In this document: in pieces, positions 21,142-34,000 of the stretch
Layout of the letters: the number at the start of each line of letters is the position of its first letter
How positions within the stretch are numbered: position 1 is the stretch's first letter
Origin: Benincasa hispida
Lineage: Eukaryota; Streptophyta; Magnoliopsida; Cucurbitales; Cucurbitaceae
NCBI RefSeq assembly: GCF_009727055.1
Contig: NC_052359.1
Coordinates: forward strand, 21,845,952-21,909,951
Reading direction: 5' to 3'
Length of the DNA: 64,000 nucleotides
Program-made: the position numbers and the translations under genes
Notes under the pieces: generated by a model
Seen by the model: the letters and a program-made list of their open reading frames with translations, nothing else
What the model was told of the DNA's origin: nothing
The model's database searches: none

Positions 21142-22787
21142 GTTCCGAATGTTGTAGTTTTTTGGTCCCTAAATTCTAAAAAACGTCAGTTTTAGTTCCT
21201 TAACTTTTAAAAAGTGTTTTCTTTTATCCCTACCATTAAGATTCTATTAACTTTTTAACAAAATAATGTTGTGGCTTGTATTTTTAGATGATTAATCTGC
21301 CAAAATGAAAAGGTTTAGTTAGTTTATAGAGGAAATTAATCCGTTTGTTTAACATGTAGTTATCCTTGTGTAAGTGGTGCATTTAATTAATTAAACCTTT
21401 AAACCAAGGATTAAAACATTTGTCAGTTCGTTAATATATATGTAAGTCGAAGAATTCAACATCAATATTAAGGATTAGTCAATATTTCCAATATCTTTTA
21501 TATACACACACAAAACATAACATATTATCATCCATTAATCTTAATATGTATATATACACTAATAATAAGATTTATAACTTATTTTGGAAGTAAAAATAAC
21601 TCAATTATCAATTTAAATAATTTGTATAAATTTTTTTATTTTCAAAATATTCGTTGATAATGATATTTTTATCGATATATCCATAAAATTGAAATCTCAA
21701 TATCAACGTCAATATTGAATCTTTACTTTAACAATTAAATCCTCCTTACACTGAAACTGCTTCGTTTGAGAGTCAATTCACAAAATTGGTAATTTCAACT
21801 GTCGATGTGGACCGATGTTTGCTCTCTCTCACTCCGAACATAAAGGGGAGCCAAATCACAAATCTCCCTATTAATTACTTGGAAGTAATCCTGTATCTTC
21901 ATCCTTTTGGGATCCCATTGTTGAATAAATCAAGAAAAAGGTTGTATATATTAAAAGGAGGAAGATTGACTCTGGTACAAGTAGTCCTCAATAAATTTCC
22001 TACTTATTTTCTCACCATCTTTAAAGCCTCTCAATTGTAATCCTTAGCCTAAAAATTCAAGCTTTTCTTGAAGGTATTCATTCTCATCACATTCTCTTTG
22101 AGAAAAGCCCTTGGTCATTAATCTAGCGTTATATTTTATCCCTTCTTCATTTGATCTCCAAAATTTCTTCTTGTAAATCCATTTGCAAGCTATTGCCTTT
22201 CATTTTGGAGGGAGTAAAACCATAATTCAAGTTCCGTTCCTCTTTAAAGATCCAATTTCTTCATCCATTTGCAAGATTGACTCCACTAGTATGTTGAATT
22301 AAGTAAACAATTTAAATTAACACATTAACAATAAACTTAATATGGAAATGAAAGAGTCAAAGTGACAAGACGAGTTAGCATTTACTGAAGCCATAAGATC
22401 TTAGAGTATCCACATAAATCCCTTCGAAATTTAGCTCATAATTAAGAAAGAATGAATAGATTTCATTAATTCAAAAGTCATGATTACATATCAATCTTAA
22501 AAGAATAAAGCAAATAAGAAATGGAAAAGTGCAAATAAAGTAATGCTGGAAAAAAAAAAAAAAATCATTTGAATCAATCTCACACTCTCTATGACTTCCT
22601 AGGACGGATTCACCTTTCTCAAGGATGAATTCTCTCTTTACACACATTCTCACAGGGTAGGGATGAACTAAACGTAGGGTTTTTTTAGAGGAGCTTTCGT
22701 TCTTGAAGAAATTCTAGATAAAATGTTGAGATGTCTCCTTAAGAGTGCTAGTTTCTTCACAATTCAAGAACAAGGCTTTCACTCTAA
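21142..22787. other. AT-rich intergenic stretch, no gene seen
   Basis: Contains a GGTCCCTAAATT / GTTCCTTAACTTTTAAAA type dispersed repeat at about 21155-21260 and a poly-A run near 22550. No ORF here resembles a known protein. Confidence 0.5.
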
Positions 22788-23651
22788 GAAGCACAGACAC
22801 AGATACGGATACGATACGATACGTTAATTTCTAAAAAAACTAAGATACGAATACGTCGAAGATACGTTATATATATATATATATAATTAACTGTTATAAT
22901 ACTTATTTTAAGTTAGATTAAAATAGATTCAAGAAGAGAGTGAAAACTTGAAAAAAAAATTTAGTAACGACGAGTGATTGTTGAGCAACTAGAGTAAAGA
23001 TAGGAAAAAAAGTAGAATGTGAAGTTTGAAGAATGAAGTTGTGGATGAAGGGAGTATGAATCATGATTTAAATAGTGAAAGAGAAGGGAAGAATGAAGAT
23101 TTAATTATGTTTCGGATTTTTTTTTTAAAAATTATTATATTTTTATCATTTTAATTTATTTTGTTTTGGATTACTTAATTTAAGTGTACTTTTATGTTTG
23201 GAAGTGATTTTAAAATGGTGGAAATCACTTTTGTCATTTTCAAAATCAATATGAAACATGTTTAATTCTTCAAAACTAATTTTGATGATATGAAAATTGC
23301 ATTTAAAAGTGTAAAATTGAAAATTAAATTAATTTTAAGTAATTAAAAGTGTGTTTTTGTGTGATTTTAAAAATGAAAAAAAAAAGTGATTTTTGATGAT
23401 TTTAAAATTTGTCCTAAACATGCATTAAAATAAAATGGGTTGTGGGTTGGGTTTTTTGAGTGTTAGGCTTAAATTTTTTTTAAAAAAACTGACCCATGTA
23501 TCCCCTCCATATATGTGGAAGTAGATACACGTATCTGAAAATTAAAAATACAAATAAAAAAAATCAGATACTTCAAATCACGTATTTGGACGTATCAGAC
23601 GTATTCGTATCTGATATCGATTCTCTGCACAATTAAAAGTATCTGTGCTTC
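22788..23651. mobile_element. TIR element with GAAGCACAGA termini, hosting a MITE
   Basis: The left end GAAGCACAGACACAGATACG at 22788 and the right end, reading back from 23651 as GAAGCACAGATAC, form inverted termini. Both sides hold repeated ATACG/CGTAT words (GATACGATACGATACG; CGTATCAGACGTATTCGTATC). CTAA flanks both ends. An AT-rich MITE (23192-23423) sits inside. No transposase is visible, so it is non-autonomous. Confidence 0.6.
23192..23423. mobile_element. MITE-like element nested in the TIR element
   Basis: The left end TTATGTTTGGAAGTGATTTTAA pairs in reverse complement with the right end (read back: GCATGTTTAGGACAAATTTTAA). The composition matches the element at 20711-20945, so they probably belong to one family. 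Confidence 0.55.
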
Positions 23652-24860
23652 CTAAGCCAGAAGAGTTGGTCGTCGCCAAACCCTCAAAACACCATCAATA
23701 GATGAACACAAGAAATTCATAAGTATAGTCAGTGGGGCAACATCGGAGACATTAGAAAGACGTGACAATCACTTGCAAACAATATTTAGGCTCAATTTGT
23801 GTTCTCTCATTTGTATGATGTTGTGAATATTAGAACATTGAACTGTCGAGTTGCCTATATTCTGAAATGCATCAAGTGCAGGATAATTTATCGTAATTTG
23901 TATTTTTTTTTTAACATTCACTTCAAATAAAAGCAAGTCAAAATAGTACTAAATCGTATGATTATTTTCATGGTGGTAATTCCCTTTGAGATTAGCCTGG
24001 ACCGAAGGTTGGGTTTTGACACTTGTCTAGATGATAATCTCCATCGGAATTGTCACCGATTTGAATGGTCCATTATGTTCTGACAACTATCTCAATTATA
24101 TCTCGACGTCACCAAAATTTCCACCAAATCTTGAGTTTTAGTTATGTTTTCATAATTTATTGAGGGAGAATATACTTTTGATATCTAAAATTTGAGTTTA
24201 ACGTCAGTTTGGTCTCTAAACTTTTAAAATAGACACATTAATCTCGAGATTTGATAAATAGTTATAAATGATCCTTGAAGTATTAGTTGACTTAAGGGTT
24301 AAGAGGTTAGATGATATGATATTTAATTTATCTTCACCCATAAACTCAAACTTTTAGGCCAATAAGTGATTTAACATGATATTAAAGTAGATGTTCTAAG
24401 GAAGTTTTGATATGAGACGAAATTTGTTTTCATCAATCAGTTTAAACTTTTAACTTTGGGTTGAATTTGTTGGTTAATTCAACATAAAGGTAATTGCATA
24501 AATGAAAACAAAGGAAAGAAAAATGGAAAATTATCTATTCCCAATATACAGACACATACAAGATCATCTTTTTGCACAGTGGACAACAATGACGAACTTT
24601 GTTGTAGGTGAACGAGAAGAAGTGGGATACACAACTAGCAACCTAACTCTCTGCGTCATTTTCTATTAGTCAACTAATGCAACGATCCAAAGACCATTTA
24701 AAACTAATTATCAAACTTAAAGGAGGACAGTGTCCATTTTAAAATTTTACAAACCAAATCCGCATCGAATCTCAGACCATGAGATTGATAATATGAACAC
24801 TATGCCAGTTCAACTATGACAATAGACTAAATTTTCAAACAAAGAAAGGAAAAGAAAAAA
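23652..24860. other. Intergenic stretch upstream of the FemAB-like gene
   Basis: AT-rich. A GGTCTCTAAACTTTTAAAA type dispersed repeat lies at about 24170-24480. No gene is supported. Confidence 0.5.
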
Positions 24861-25004
24861 AAAAGAAAGATGAAAAGCCTGGCGTCAAGCTAGCCACGTC
24901 AGGCGAATTGCTGATAGTTGTTCGTTTTTGGGAATTACTCACGAGTTCTAAGTGTAAGTGTGAACTGTGGAGGAATTTCGACCGTAGCATTCAAATTAGC
25001 GGCC
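24861..25004 (+). promoter_or_regulatory. Proximal promoter and 5' UTR of the FemAB-like gene
   Basis: The 144 bases before the start codon contain an ACGT-core box (CCACGTCA, 24894-24901), the kind of site bound by plant bZIP factors. No clear TATA box is seen at a fixed distance. The transcription start is not known. Confidence 0.35.
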
Positions 25005-28000
25005 ATGGCAGTTGCAGTGAACTACTGCAACTCTTCCGCCTTTCTGGGTTACTTTCCTTCTGTGAGTTCTTTTACTTTTCTTCTTCGTTTTCGCTTCTCT
25101 GGTTTTGATGCTATAATGGCCGATTAGTCAAGCTTTAATCATCAGAGTTTATGATTTCCTGGAACCCCCTTCTGGTTATGGATTTAGGTTACGAAAAAAG
25201 AAATCCTTGGCATATATACGTAGGTTTGTTGTTTTGGGGGAGTTCTTCAGTTTGGGAAGCTTCGATATGCCATTAAACTCGAGAAACTTCTGTCACGGTT
25301 TATTTAATTCTTTATTTACATTCTTAATATGATACTCCTCTCATTGCTAGGCGTGAAAGTTATGGCAAAGTCTAATGAGGGAGTATTGGTCGTGGAGGAA
25401 AATTTTTAGACGTGTTATCAATGCTATTCATTGGTGGACTTGGAAATATTCATTAAACACAGAAAAGTGTTATCAATTAGTTGCCATTATGAATATAAAT
25501 ACTGTTAATAAGATCTATAATTTATTTGGAAAGTGACAAGAACTTAACTATTAATTAGAATATTTTTTTAAATTTTTTTTTTAGTTTACAAAACTATCTG
25601 GTGGTAAATTTGTAAAATCGAAATCTTGACATGGACATCAAGGTCGATTGTTTAATCCTTGCTCATGCCTTGTGTGCCTTAATATGTTTTGCCTCATGAC
25701 TTGGGAAATTAAATTTCATCCTAAATTCTTTTTTGAAACGAAAACAATACTTTTCTTTGTCAATTTTGTAAATTTCATCCTGAATTAATGGAAGGGGTAA
25801 AATTTAATAATGATTATTCCACATTTGTTCTTAGACTTCATCTTTACATTGCTTCCATCTCTGAAATTGTTGCTTGTTAACCTGGTTTGGTGTGATATAA
25901 GAAATGCTTCGCTCAATGTATGGCTGAAAAGTGAAAAATGAAACAAAACAAGTTTGAGAGCAGGAACTGCTGTCCCTGCTGGCTCCTTGTATTGCTTTCA
26001 GTTTTCTCATGCTACTGGTGAAGATTATACTGTTGCTATGCTTTTATGTATCTTCCTCATGTTTTTCAGATACTACTGGTGGCATGTTCTGTGATTTTAT
26101 TCATCTTGTTTGTCTGTAATTTGTAAAGCGCTTGTGCCAAATCCAAGCTGTAGTGTTTTAACTTCAAAAAGATTAAGGATATGATACTTTACTTTCATAT
26201 TTTATGCATGGTTCTTTTGTGGTATATAAATAGAAAAACCTTAACTATTTTGTAATTGTAGGAAAAGTTGAAGTCCAGAGACTTGATTAGCCCTTCAGCT
26301 CAAGCAACTAGAATTAATGGGCTCTTTTGGGGAGCTAAAAAGTCAACAGTACCAAATGAAATTGATTATTCATTGGGAGATTTTACTTTGTCAGGGACAG
26401 GCCCAGAGGTATACTCCTTGTCCTTGATTCTGAAGTCTGTAGTTTATAATAGATAGTTACTTCGTTGTTATCACTTAGTTGTTCCTTATTCAGGGAGGCT
26501 CAGTTTCCCATTCAAAACCTACAAAGTTGTCTCTTTCAGTTGTTTCGTCTATTTCAGAGGTTTCAGCCAGTGACTGGGATGCTTGTGCCCTGGATAGTAC
26601 TGGCCCTGAAAAATATAATCCATTTCTAACCCATGGGTTTCTTTCAAGCCTGGAGGAGACAGGTTGTGCTGTGAAGGTGAGGAATTAAGGCCTCTTCAGA
26701 ATCAGACATAGGGTTAAAAATGTTTGGTTCATACATTAACAATTATCTGAGATTCTGACCTTGAAATTTTCATAAGCAGGTTGCTTTTTGAACACAATAT
26801 TCAATGGAAAATTATTTCAAATAGTAAAACTCTTGAAAATATTTACAAGATATAGCCAAATTTTATAACTAACAATTATTGGTGTCTATCAGCGTCTATC
26901 ATTGATAGTTATAAAATTTTGCTATATTTTGTAAATATTTTGGTTTATTTTTCTATATTTAAAAACAGCCCGATAAACAAAACACAATTAAAAATAGACA
27001 ATATAATTCCATACAATTTAGCATTAGCCACTAGTTTATGAAATAGCTATTTATATACAATGAATCGTGGGTAGTGTCTTTAAACAAAGTAACTTTTACC
27101 TTGTCTCAGAAAGCAGCACCATTGTCTTACTTTCAATCGGATTTCAGGAAACTGGATGGATGCCTCGCCACATTGTGGCTAAGGATGAATCGGAAAATAT
27201 TTTATGTGTTGTTCCACTTTATCTTAAAAGGTTAGAATCGCCTCTCTATTTGTTTATCTTTTCTTGATTGATTCCCTATTTTTATACTACATTTTTTTAT
27301 GCTGTCTATTGAGAAGGTCTGCTGATTTTGATCCATGGCTGCCTTTTCGACTTTTAACTTAATTTTCAATCTGCAGTCATTCCTATGGCGAATTTGTTTT
27401 TGATCATTCCTGGGCTGATGCATACTACAGTTTTGGTGCAAGATATTACCCAAAACTACAATGTTGTGTGCCTTTTACCCCAGTGACTGGTCCAAGGATT
27501 TTAATCCGTAACACATTATTCAGAGATGAAATCTTTGACATTCTAATTTCTGCTTTGAAGGATATGACAGCCAAGGTACGACTAGGCATATTTTTTATGC
27601 TTTTAAGCTCGTAAATTATGCCCTTCTGTCTGTATGACAAATCCTTTGTGATCATTCTTATGATAATATGCACTTAAATCTCTCTCTCACTCTCGTGTCA
27701 TATTGTTTACTATTTAGCATTTGAAGATGGCATCTTATTTGTGAGAAGAATGTGAACGACTGTTAGAGAATTTGATCTTTGGAGCAATTCCATATTATAT
27801 TTTGCACATGTTTAATGTAAATAATGCTTGGTCATGGGAGTTTTTTTGGTGAGGTGGTGTTTTTTTTTTTTTTTTTTCTTTTTCCTGGGGGGGGTCCGTC
27901 TTAGTAGAAAAAAAAAAAAAAAGGTAGTGTAACTTTTACCCTTGATTGTACTAGGACCCCACGGGTGTTGGTTTGCATTTGAATCCTTTGGCTATTTAGT

Positions 28001-31000
28001 TGATGGAAGTTATGGCTTTGGCAATAAAGCAAGGATGCATTTCTCTCTCTCTCTCTCTCTCTCTCTCCTTTTGGGTAAGACTATTAGNAAAAAAAAAAAA
28101 AAAACTAATAATGTACCCTTCATTATTATATTTTGCAATGATATTTCAACGGTTTAGAATAACCTTCACCGAGGGGTGATCGACTATTTCTCCATTGAAC
28201 CAAGACTATCTTGACTAGATACTATCATCAAATAACTCTTATTCCTATAGTAACTTAGTTATCGCTACTTTGGTCAAGAATTTACTAACACTTAGTAATT
28301 CTCGTAAGTGTAACCCTCCATTTTCAGACCTCAAAGATCGGAATCATTATACTCCCGAAGTTGAAAAGACAAGAATGAAAACGGACTTGAGAGACCCTAT
28401 CAATTTCTAGAGTTTGTGGAGTTTCGAATCCTATAATACAGCCCTCTGATTAGTAAGGTCACTCCAGGGCAGACATGCAGGCACATTATAGGAATCTCAT
28501 AGTGCGACCTAATGGAAGAGACCGTAGGATGTGTTGACATACTTCCTTCTCCCACTTACTATGAACAACTTCCTCTATTCACCTTGGTATTGACTCATGC
28601 AAACACTCTCCGAATGGAGTCCGCTCCAAGACGGCCTAAAGCCAAGCATGAATCTCACGGTGTGAACTCTTAGGGACACTAGAGCTAAAAGTACATTACT
28701 TCTCTCCAGCTGAAGTGTTCTAGAAGGTTAGGGTATAAAAATACTTAGCGATACATTTCGGCTAACTAAACATATCCTAAGTCTAGGTGATTCATCCGAG
28801 TATAACTTTTATACTGAATTTTTAACCTATGATGTCTAGGTGATAAACAAATTTTATTACCTCACACCGCTCACGCATGCTCATAAAACCGGTTTAACCT
28901 AACTCAGACACCGGCTCGATCTCCAGGTAGTAGGTATTCCGTGAACCGTCAACTTAAAAACCTTCAACCTTAGTCATCTTATCTGACTTTTTGCCAAGAT
29001 CTTGCCAAGTGAGTTTTCTCGTAACTTCGATTTTACAAGATATCGATCTATTTTCTATGAAAATTGGGATTTCTTGATGGTTAACCCTAAATGAGCATGC
29101 ATATTATTTTTGTAATAGATTTTAGAAGTTTAGTTTATTTTATAACAATTATAAAATAAATTATAACAATTATAACCCTAGAGCATTCATCTAAAACATT
29201 CTTCCTTCAAACAACCATGCTTTAATATAACACTTATATTAAAACTAAGCATGCATAGTATATATTTTATAACACTTATAAGATATAACAAATGCATGTC
29301 ACATGTTTTTCCTATGGGGGTTCTTCAGTTTGGGAAGCTTCGATATTGCCATTAAACTCGAGAAACTTCTGTCACGGTTTATTTAATTCTATTTACATCT
29401 TAATATGATACTCTCGTCATTGCTAGGCGTGGAAAGTTATGGCAAAGTCTAATGAGGAGTATTGGTCGTGGAAGGAAAATTTTAGACGTGCTTATCAATG
29501 CTATTCATTGGTGGACTTGGAAATATTCATTAAACACAGAAATATGTTATTCAATTAGTTGCCATTATGAAATATATAATACTGTTAAAAGATCTATAAT
29601 TTATTTGGAAAGTTACAAGAACTTAACTATTAATTAGAATATTTTTTTAAATTTTTTTTTTTAGTTTACAAAACTATCTGGTGGTAAATTTGAGCTAAAT
29701 CGAAATCTTGACATGGACATTCAAGGTCGATTGTTTAATCCTTGCTCATGCCTTGTGTTGCCTTAATATGTTTTGCCTCATGACTTGGGAAATTTAAATT
29801 TCATCCTAAAATTCTTTTTTTGAAACGAAAACAATACTTTTCTTTGTCAATTTTGTAAATTTCATCCTGAATTAATGGAAGGGGTAAAATTTATAATGAT
29901 TATTCACATTTGTTCTTAGATCTTCATCTTTACATTGCTTTCATCTCTGAAATTGTTGCTTGTTAACCTGGTTTGGTGTGAAAAGAATGCTTCGCTCAAT
30001 GTATGGCTGAAAAGTGAAAAATGAAACAAAACAGTTTGAGAGCAGGAACTTTGCTGTCCCTGCTGGCTCCTTGTATTGCTTTTCAGTTTTCTCATGCTAC
30101 TGGTGAAGATTATACTGTTGCTATGCTTTTATGTATCTTCCTTCATGTTTTTCAGATTACTACTGGTTGGCATGTTCTGTGATTTTATTCATCTTGTTTG
30201 TCTGTAATTTGTAAAGCGCTTGTGCCAAATCCAAGCTGTAGTGTTTTAACTTCAAAAAGATTAAGTATAATGATACTTTACTTTCATATTTTATGCATGG
30301 TTCTTTTGTGGTATATAAATAGAAAACCTTAACTATTTTTGTAATTGTAGGAAAAGTTGAAGTCCAGAGACTGATTAGCCCTTCAGCTCAAGCAACTAGA
30401 ATTAATGGGCTCTTTTGGGGAGCTAAAAAGTCAACAGTACCAAATGAAATTGATTTATTCATTGGGAGATTTTACTTTGTCAGGACAGGCCAGAGGTATA
30501 CTCCTATTGTCCTTGATTCTGAAGTCTGTAGTTTATAATAGATATTACTTCGTTGTTATCACTTAGTTGTTCCTTATTCAGGAGGCTCAGTTTTCCCATT
30601 CAAAACCTACAAAGTTGTCTCTTTCAGTTGTTTCGTCTATTTCAGAGGTTTTCAGCAGTGACTGGGATGCTTGTGCCCTGGAATAGTACTGGCCCTGAAA
30701 AATTAATCCATTTCTAACCCATGGGTTCTTTCAAAGCCTGGAGGAGACAGGTTGTGCTGTGAAGGTGAGGAATTAAGGCCTCTTCAGAATCAGACATAGG
30801 GTTAAAAATGTTTGGTTCATACAATTAACAATATCTGAGATTCTGACTTGAAATTTTCATAAGCAGGTTGCCTTTTTGACACACAATATTCAATGGGAAA
30901 TTATTTCAAATAGTAAAAACTCTTGAAAATATTTTACAAGATATTAGCCAAATTTATAAACTAACAATTATTGGTGTCTATCAGGCGTCTATCATGATAT

Positions 31001-34000
31001 TTGATAAAATTTTGCTATTTTTGTAAATATTGGTTTATTTCTATATTTAAAAACAGCCGATAAACAAAACACAATTAAAAATAGACAATATAATTCCATA
31101 CAATTTAGCATTACCCCTAGTTTATGAAATAGCTATTTATATACAATGAATCGTGGGTAGTGTCCTTTAAAACAAAGTAACTTTTACCTTTGTCTCAGAA
31201 AGCAGCACCATTGTCTTACTTTTCAATCGGATTTCAGGAAACTGGATGGATGCCTCGCCACATGTGGCTAAGGATGATCGGAAAATATTTTATTGTGTTG
31301 TTCCACTTTATCTTAAAAGGTTAGTAATCGGCCTCTCTATTTGTTATCTTTTCTTGATTGATTCCCATTTTTATACTACATTATTTTTATGCTGTCTATT
31401 GAGAAGTCTGCTTGATTTTTATCCATGTGCTGCCTTTTCGACTTTTAACTTAATTTTCAATCTGCAGTCATTCCTATGGCGAATTTGTTTTTGATCATTC
31501 CTGGGCTGATGCATACTACAGTTTTGGTGCAAGATTATTACCCAAAACTACAGTGTTTGTGTGCCTTTTACCCCAGCGACTGGTCCAAGGGATTTAATCC
31601 GTAACACATTATTCAGAGATGAAAATCTTGACATCTAATTTCTGCTTTGAAGATATGACAGCCAAGGTACGACTAGGCATATTTTTATGCTGTTTAAGCT
31701 CGTAAAATCTATTGCCCTTCTGTTCTGTATGACAAATCCTTTTGTGATTCATTCTTATTGATAATATGCACTTAAAATCTCTCTCTCACTCTCGTGTCCA
31801 ATTGTTTACTATTTAGCATTGAAGATGGCATCTTATTTGTGAGAAGAGATGTGAACGACGTTAGAGAATTTGATTCTTTGGACGCAATTCCATATTATAT
31901 TTTGCACATGTTTAATGTAAAATAATGCTTGTCATGGGAGTTTTTTTTTGGTAGAGGTGGTGTTTTTTTTTTTTTTTCTTTTTTCCTGGGGCGCAGGGAC
32001 AGAGCAAAAAAAAAAAAAAAAAAGCTAGTGTAACTTTTACCCTTGATTGTACTAGGACCCACCGGGTGTTGGTTTTGCATTTGAATCTTTTGGCTTATTT
32101 AGTTGATGGAAGTTATGGCTTTGGCAATAAAGCAAGGATGCATTTTCTCTCTCTCTCTCTCTCTCTCTCCTTTTGGTGTAAGACTATTAGCAACGAATTG
32201 GGGGTGGGGGGAGGGGAGGGGGACTTTCGTNNNNNNNNNNNNNNNNNNNNNNNNNNNNNNNNNNNNNNNNNNNNNNNNNNNNNNNNNNNNNNNNNNNNNN
32301 NNNNNNNNNNNNNNNNNNNNNNNNNNNNNNNNNNNNNNNNNNNNNNNNNNNNNNNNNNNNNNNNNNNNNNNNNNNNNNNNNNNNNNNNNNNNNNNNNNNN
32401 NNNNNNNNNNNNNNNNNNNNNNNNNNNNNNNNNNNNNNNNNNNNNNNNNNNNNNNNNNNNNNNNNNNNNNNNNNNNNNNNNNNNNNNNNNNNNNNNNNNN
32501 NNNNNNNNNNNNNNNNNNNNNNNNNNNNNNNNNNNNNNNNNNNNNNNNNNNNNNNNNNNNNNNNNNNNNNNNNNNNNNNNNNNNNNNNNNNNNNNNNNNN
32601 NNNNNNNNNNNNNNNNNNNNNNNNNNNNNNNNNNNNNNNNNNNNNNNNNNNNNNNNNNNNNNNNNNNNNNNNNNNNNNNNNNNNNNNNNNNNNNNNNNNN
32701 NNNNNNNNNNNNNNNNNNNNNNNNNNNNNNNGTCCTTTTGAATTTACGTAAGTATCATATTATGTAACTTTTGTTTGTGTACTCTACATTTTTATGCAAG
32801 AAACCTATTGATAAGTCACATGTTTCCTATCATTTAATAAAAGCATCTTATCTCGAGTTAATTACTTCAAACAGTCTCAGCTTTCGTCACTGCATATTAC
32901 CTTCTCATCTGAAAACGAATGGCAAAAACTAAGTGATGGAGGATTTCTGCAAAGGATTGGAATGCAGTACCATTGGAAGAATCGTAATTACAAAAAGTAA
33001 GTCATTTGTTTATTTGTCGTTAATCACATGAGTACACATTTGATTCTGAAAATTTGTTTTGTTCTAGTTCAATTTCTCTGTCAGTGGAGTTCATAAAAAA
33101 GTTGATTCACATTAATGACACCATCAGTATGTTTTTAAGCTTAAATGCTTTCGAAAACCAACCCATGACACTCTCTCCTTCCCTCTCCTCTGTCCTCTTC
33201 TCCCTCCTCTCCCTCCTCCAACCCATTGCCCCTAGCTCCTGCAGGCTGCATTGATCCCTTCTCCCCCACCACCACCGTGCCCACCTTGGACACCAAACGC
33301 TCTATAGCCATAGACCAGAAAACCTTCTACATTGCAATTGGTCACTCCCGTAAAGGAAACAGTGGTCGAATTTCTGAACATAGTTAGAATGCCACCTTCT
33401 TGATATCTGTTGGACCTCCCTAGCATGTCTCTCCTCCATATTTGAAACTCTTGTGGCAGACCCTTGCAAGTTGCACCTACAATCTCTTCAAGGAGCAGCG
33501 AAGTGCAACTACTTACTTTGGGTCGAAAAGCTTTGCAACAAACAAGGATACTATGGGAAGTAACCCAGAAACCCATTGGCTTTTTTTCCAGCTGTGCTTG
33601 TAATCCCTTCTTCCATCGTCAGGAAAGATCAAATTGCCAGCCTTCATGGCCCATATGAAAGCAATGGGGGTGACCTCTGGCAGATCCAAATTTCTCCAAT
33701 GGAAAGGACAAAAAGGGAAAATTGGTGGGACAACTCCTCAGATCTGGTATATCCTAGAGCCGGCCCGACCTTTCATTCATTGTGCTTTTGCTCAAAGATT
33801 CTGGTCATTCTTGCTCACAGCCTCAGATGGTCAGCGACCCTACCAGTCAATATTCCAGATTTTTTATCCATCCTCATTGGGCAGAATGAGCAGCAAACTC
33901 TCTGGCTAAACCTTGCTAGAGCTTTTATCTGGACGAAATCCTCTGATGATACTTTTTTCTAGCAATGTTCTCCTAGTCACTCAGTGTAAATTTTTACCCC

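Larger units (their letters stand above)
25237..28086 (+). repeat. Copy 1 of duplicated gene segment (intron 1 to intron 5)
   Basis: From GTTCTTCAGTTTGGGAAGC (about 25240) to the CT repeat and GACTATTAG (28085) the sequence matches 29312-32190 throughout. In this copy exons 2-5 keep the frame. It ends in a single N (28087). Confidence 0.92.

Noticed and set aside
30351..31666. Copy 2 exons as alternative exons of the host gene
   Set aside because: Multiple frameshifts destroy every reading, and copy 1 already supplies an intact set.
32066..32767. Apparent 233- and 212-codon ORFs across the N gap
   Set aside because: They consist mostly of N; the flanking parts are intronic.
33232..33576. 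114-codon minus-strand ORF ending in a Gly-rich run
   Set aside because: Opposite strand of the LINE-like fragment; the Gly run comes from a CCACC repeat.
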